DNA from: Yamagishiella unicocca
Lineage: Eukaryota; Chlorophyta; Chlorophyceae; Chlamydomonadales; Volvocaceae
Reading direction: 5' to 3'
NCBI GenBank assembly: GCA_003116995.1
Contig: BDSL01000029.1
Location: forward strand, 310,001 to 374,000
Length of the DNA stretch: 64,000 nucleotides
In this document: piece after piece, positions 61,334 through 64,000 of the stretch
Layout: each line of letters begins with the position of its first letter
How positions within the stretch are numbered: position 1 is the stretch's first letter
Program-made: the position numbers and the translations under genes
Notes under the pieces: model-generated
Databases searched by the model: none
What the model was told of the DNA's origin: nothing
The model's input: the letters and a program-made list of their open reading frames with translations, nothing else

Positions 61334-63414
61334 ATGGCGTCGCTTCTCCCTTCCTTCGGCGGGTCGCCCGTCTACCTCTACGACCTCAACGTCTACAAGC
61401 CCCCCGCGTCCTTCAAGGCGAGGCATCCGAAGCGAAACCGCGTCCTGCGCACTGCGGTCGCGCCAAGACTTTGAACCACCCAGCACCGCTTCATTTCCAT
61501 TTCCATTCCAACATGCCCACAAACGCCACACGTATACATTCCGAACGTTTATGTCTTGCCGCGCCACCCCGCCTGGGTCGCCGCTGCGCGGCGGCAGTCG
61601 GGTGCGCGCGCGGCTGCAGCCGCGTCCATTTCGCTGGCGTTTACCCAGCACCGGGCGACCCCATTTCGACCGCTCCTGGCCTTGGCGTTTGCGTGCGCCA
61701 GCCGCCGCGTTCCGCCACCCTCCCATTGCGCCCATCAGCACCGCCCGTGCCGCCCCCTGCGCCCCTGTCACCCTCGTTCCTGCCAGCGCAGTTGGACCAG
61801 AACGCCATCCTCCAGCTATGGCGGGACACCAAGGTGGGGCGGGGGGCTGGGCAGGTCACTAGGGGGCTGGGCAGGACGGAGGGCAGGAGCGAGGGCAGGG
61901 GACAGAGGGCAGGGGCAGCGCGGGATGGGCGGAGGAAGCGGAGGTTCGAGTCCTACCTCCCCGTCTCATGGCTTATGACGTATGCTCGCGCAGTGCCCTA
62001 TGCGATGGTTTCGAGCTCTTCTTAACAGCTCCGACAGCAGTTCCTCCCGCGACCCTCCCGACCGCCTGCTGGCGTTGGCTCCTCACCCCCTCCCCGCCGG
62101 CCGCCCCTGACCCCCCTCCTCACCCCTTCTCCCCCCCTCCCCACGTCCACCTCGCAGCGCTACAGCCCGGAGGACATCGACTTCCAGTCCCGCGTGTTCG
62201 CACGCAGCGGCCTCTCCCCCACCGAGACGCACCTGCCGCCCAACGTCAACCCCTCCTACGTGGGCAACGATCCGCGCACCGACCTGGACTCCGCCGCCGC
62301 CGAGTGCCGCATGACGGTGTGCAGCGCCGTGGAGGGGCTGCTCAAGAAGGTGGGGGGGAGCGGGGGGAGAGGTGTGACCCCGTGATCAGACATTGATCAA
62401 GGAGGTGGGGAGAAGAGGCAAGGAAAAACGTACGGAGGAGTGGGTAGAGAGCTGTGACCCCGTGAACAGACACTGCGAAGCTGGAGGGGCGAAGGGGCGA
62501 GGCAGGGGGCTGCGTGCCGAGGACAACATACACACATATGACATCATCCCCCCTCAAGCCCCCCCTCCCCGCGCGCGCTTTCCCGCCTGCCCCTCCTCCA
62601 GACCGGCCTCACCCCCGCCGACATCGACATCGTCGTCACCACCTGCTCCATCTACTGCCCCACCCCCTCGATGGCGTCCATGGTGGTCAACGCGTTCGGC
62701 CTGCGCAAGGATGTGCAGTCGTACCACCTGGGGGGCATGGGGTGCGCCAACGGAGTGGTGGGGGTCAACCTGGTGGTGGACCTGCTGGCGGTGAGTGGAG
62801 GGGCGCGGGCGAGAAGACCCGGTTACACGACAGTGGAGTGGGGTTACATGAAAGGCAGTGGGGGGTATAGCCTTCATACTGGAAAGGGGGGGCTATGAGA
62901 GGATAGGTCGGGGGGGAGAGGGAGGCTTGAGGCCCGGCGCCCGGTTGCTCGAGCCCCGCGCGGCAAAGAGGCGAGAGTGGTGTACCGGCGGAGGAAGGGA
63001 GCGGAGCTTCGGGCGCGGGAGGTTGTTATTAGGGGAATATGATGGTTTTACTCCAGGGATGGTCGCACGGCTGGACCAGACGTCGCGCTACGCGGCTCAG
63101 CTGCCCCTCCCCCCTCTCCTCCCCCCACTCCTCCCCCCACTCCTCCCCCCACTCCTCCTCCCGCAGGCCCACCCCAACTGCAACGCGCTGTTCATCACCA
63201 CCGAGACCACCACCCCCGCCTACTACCGCGGCAGCGAGCGACACCGCCTGGTCACCAACCAGCTCTTCCGCATGGGCGCGGCGGCGGTGCTGCTGACCAA
63301 CAAGTCGGCGCTGGCGCGTCACGGACCCGTGCCCGGGGTGCGGGGGGGCGGAGCCAAGTACGTGTTGCAGCGGCGGGTGCGGGTCCACCTGGGCCAGTCG
63401 GATGAGGCGCTCAG
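61334..63414 (+). CDS. 3-ketoacyl-CoA synthase (KCS/FAE1 type), 3' end outside window
   Basis: Exons 61334-61417, 61792-61833, 62158-62349, 62602-62790, 63167-63414 and a donor at 63415; the rest lies beyond the window. FAE1-type condensing-enzyme landmarks are in order: PVYLYDLNVYKPPASFK, EDIDFQSRVFARSGLSPTET, CRMTVCSAVEGLL, TPADIDIVVTTCSIYCPTPS, the nucleophile in YHLGGMGCANGVVGVNLVVD, NALFITTETTTPAYYRG and NQLFRMGAAAVLLTNKSAL. The enzyme condenses malonyl-CoA with a long-chain acyl-CoA in ER fatty-acid elongation. The catalytic His and Asn of the C-terminal half would be off the right edge. The N-terminus before PVYL is very short and lacks the membrane helices usual for plant KCS, so upstream exons may be missing. 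The first intron appears to use a GC donor (GCGAGG). Confidence 0.87.
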
Positions 63415-63468
63415 GTGAGCAGGAAGCTGGAAGGGGCGGGGGAGCTGCGCGGCATGGAGGTGGGCGGC

Positions 63469-63633
63469 AGTAGCAGGGAGCAGAGGAAGCAGTGGGAGCA
63501 GAGGAGGCAGTAGCAGGGAGCAGTGGGAGCAGGTGAGGCAGTAGCAGGGAGCAGTGGGAGTAGGTGAGGCAGTAGCAGGGAGCAGTGGGAGCAGGTGAGG
63601 CAGTAGCAGGGAGCAGTGGGAGCAGGAGGATGA
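63469..63633 (+). repeat. 31-bp intronic tandem repeat with splice-like sites
   Basis: About five units of AGTAGCAGGGAGCAGTGGGA plus GCAGGTGAGGC, starting about 55 nt inside the KCS intron. Each unit contains CAG/GTGAGG, resembling the real donor of the preceding exon. Confidence 0.85.
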
Positions 63634-63940
63634 GGGTGCTGGTGCCCAGGTACAGCCTCCAGAAGTGGTGGGCGGCTGTTGGATGAGACCGTGAGGTAGG
63701 CGCGGCAACTGCGGGAAGTTGGAGGGTTGGAGCCGAGGCGCCTTCACCCGGATCAAATACGACGAGTAGGCGGGGTTGGTGGTCTTTACTTGCTTCATGC
63801 AGTTGGTCCTGGAGGTGCCTCCCTGCCGGGTCTCTCCTCCCGTATAGCTGGCACCTGGCAGCACCCCGCCCCTCCGCCTCATGTCTTCAGTACCGACCAA
63901 CCATGTCTTAGTTCTCAATCCCCCCCTCCGCCGTAGTGCT

Positions 63941-64000
63941 CCAGCATGCGCCCACAAAATCGGTGTCCGACGACCATGCGCCAACTATCCTGTCCTTTTC
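63941..64000 (+). repeat. Dispersed intronic repeat, family B copy 3 (cut by window edge)
   Basis: CCAGCATGCGCCCACAAAAT, then GGTGTCCGACGACCATGCG and CAACTATCCTGTCC, matching 27172-27095 on the other strand and 36568-36648. Confidence 0.7.

Overview
The window looks like nuclear DNA of a volvocine (chlamydomonadalean) green alga. It is GC-rich. The genes are split into many short exons by introns carrying GT-AG and occasional GC-AG splice sites. Coding sequence has strong G/C third positions, low-complexity Ala/Gly/Ser/Gln inserts and long Ser-Pro linkers typical of volvocine extracellular proteins. No rRNA, tRNA, CRISPR or bacterial-type operon was seen. Gene models below were built by reading exons, splice sites and reading phase by eye. 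In most cases every exon junction keeps phase.

Layout, left to right: (1) a minus-strand ankyrin-repeat gene (22-2738). (2) A gene-poor stretch with an 88-bp satellite (4040-5030). (3) A minus-strand plastid-type AlgH/UPF0301 (DUF179) gene (5379-7905). (4) A plus-strand armadillo-repeat gene (about 9577-14178) with a 23-bp minisatellite in one intron. (5) A plus-strand GT1 sterol-glucosyltransferase-like gene (16726-22211). (6) A very long minus-strand gene with three cyclic-nucleotide-binding domains (23939-33739 or beyond), divergent from (7) a plus-strand DUF3754/TMEM143-like membrane protein gene (34693-42237). (8) A plus-strand chitinase with two CBM14 modules and a GH18 domain (45019-48619). 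(9) A paralogous giant chitinase with an N-terminal AA15-like lytic polysaccharide monooxygenase fused to CBM14-CBM14-GH18 (50310-55578). (10) A small plus-strand gene of unknown function with a PH-like C-terminal half (56967-58280). (11) The 5' part of a plus-strand 3-ketoacyl-CoA synthase (61334 to beyond the right edge).

Two things stand out. The first is the tandem chitinase pair. One member joins an oxidative chitin-cleaving module, two animal-type chitin-binding modules and a hydrolytic chitinase in one secreted chain, in a lineage whose wall is glycoprotein. The second is a short motif, roughly GTCnnGTAACCGGTTTTT, that recurs at least 17 times inside introns of six unrelated genes, often 20-80 nt before the 3' splice site. 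It sits within longer dispersed repeats, one of which is bounded by an 11-bp direct repeat. This looks like a family of intron-spreading (introner-like) or short non-autonomous elements. Apart from the chitinase pair and the divergent CNBD/DUF3754 pair, the genes show no obvious functional linkage.
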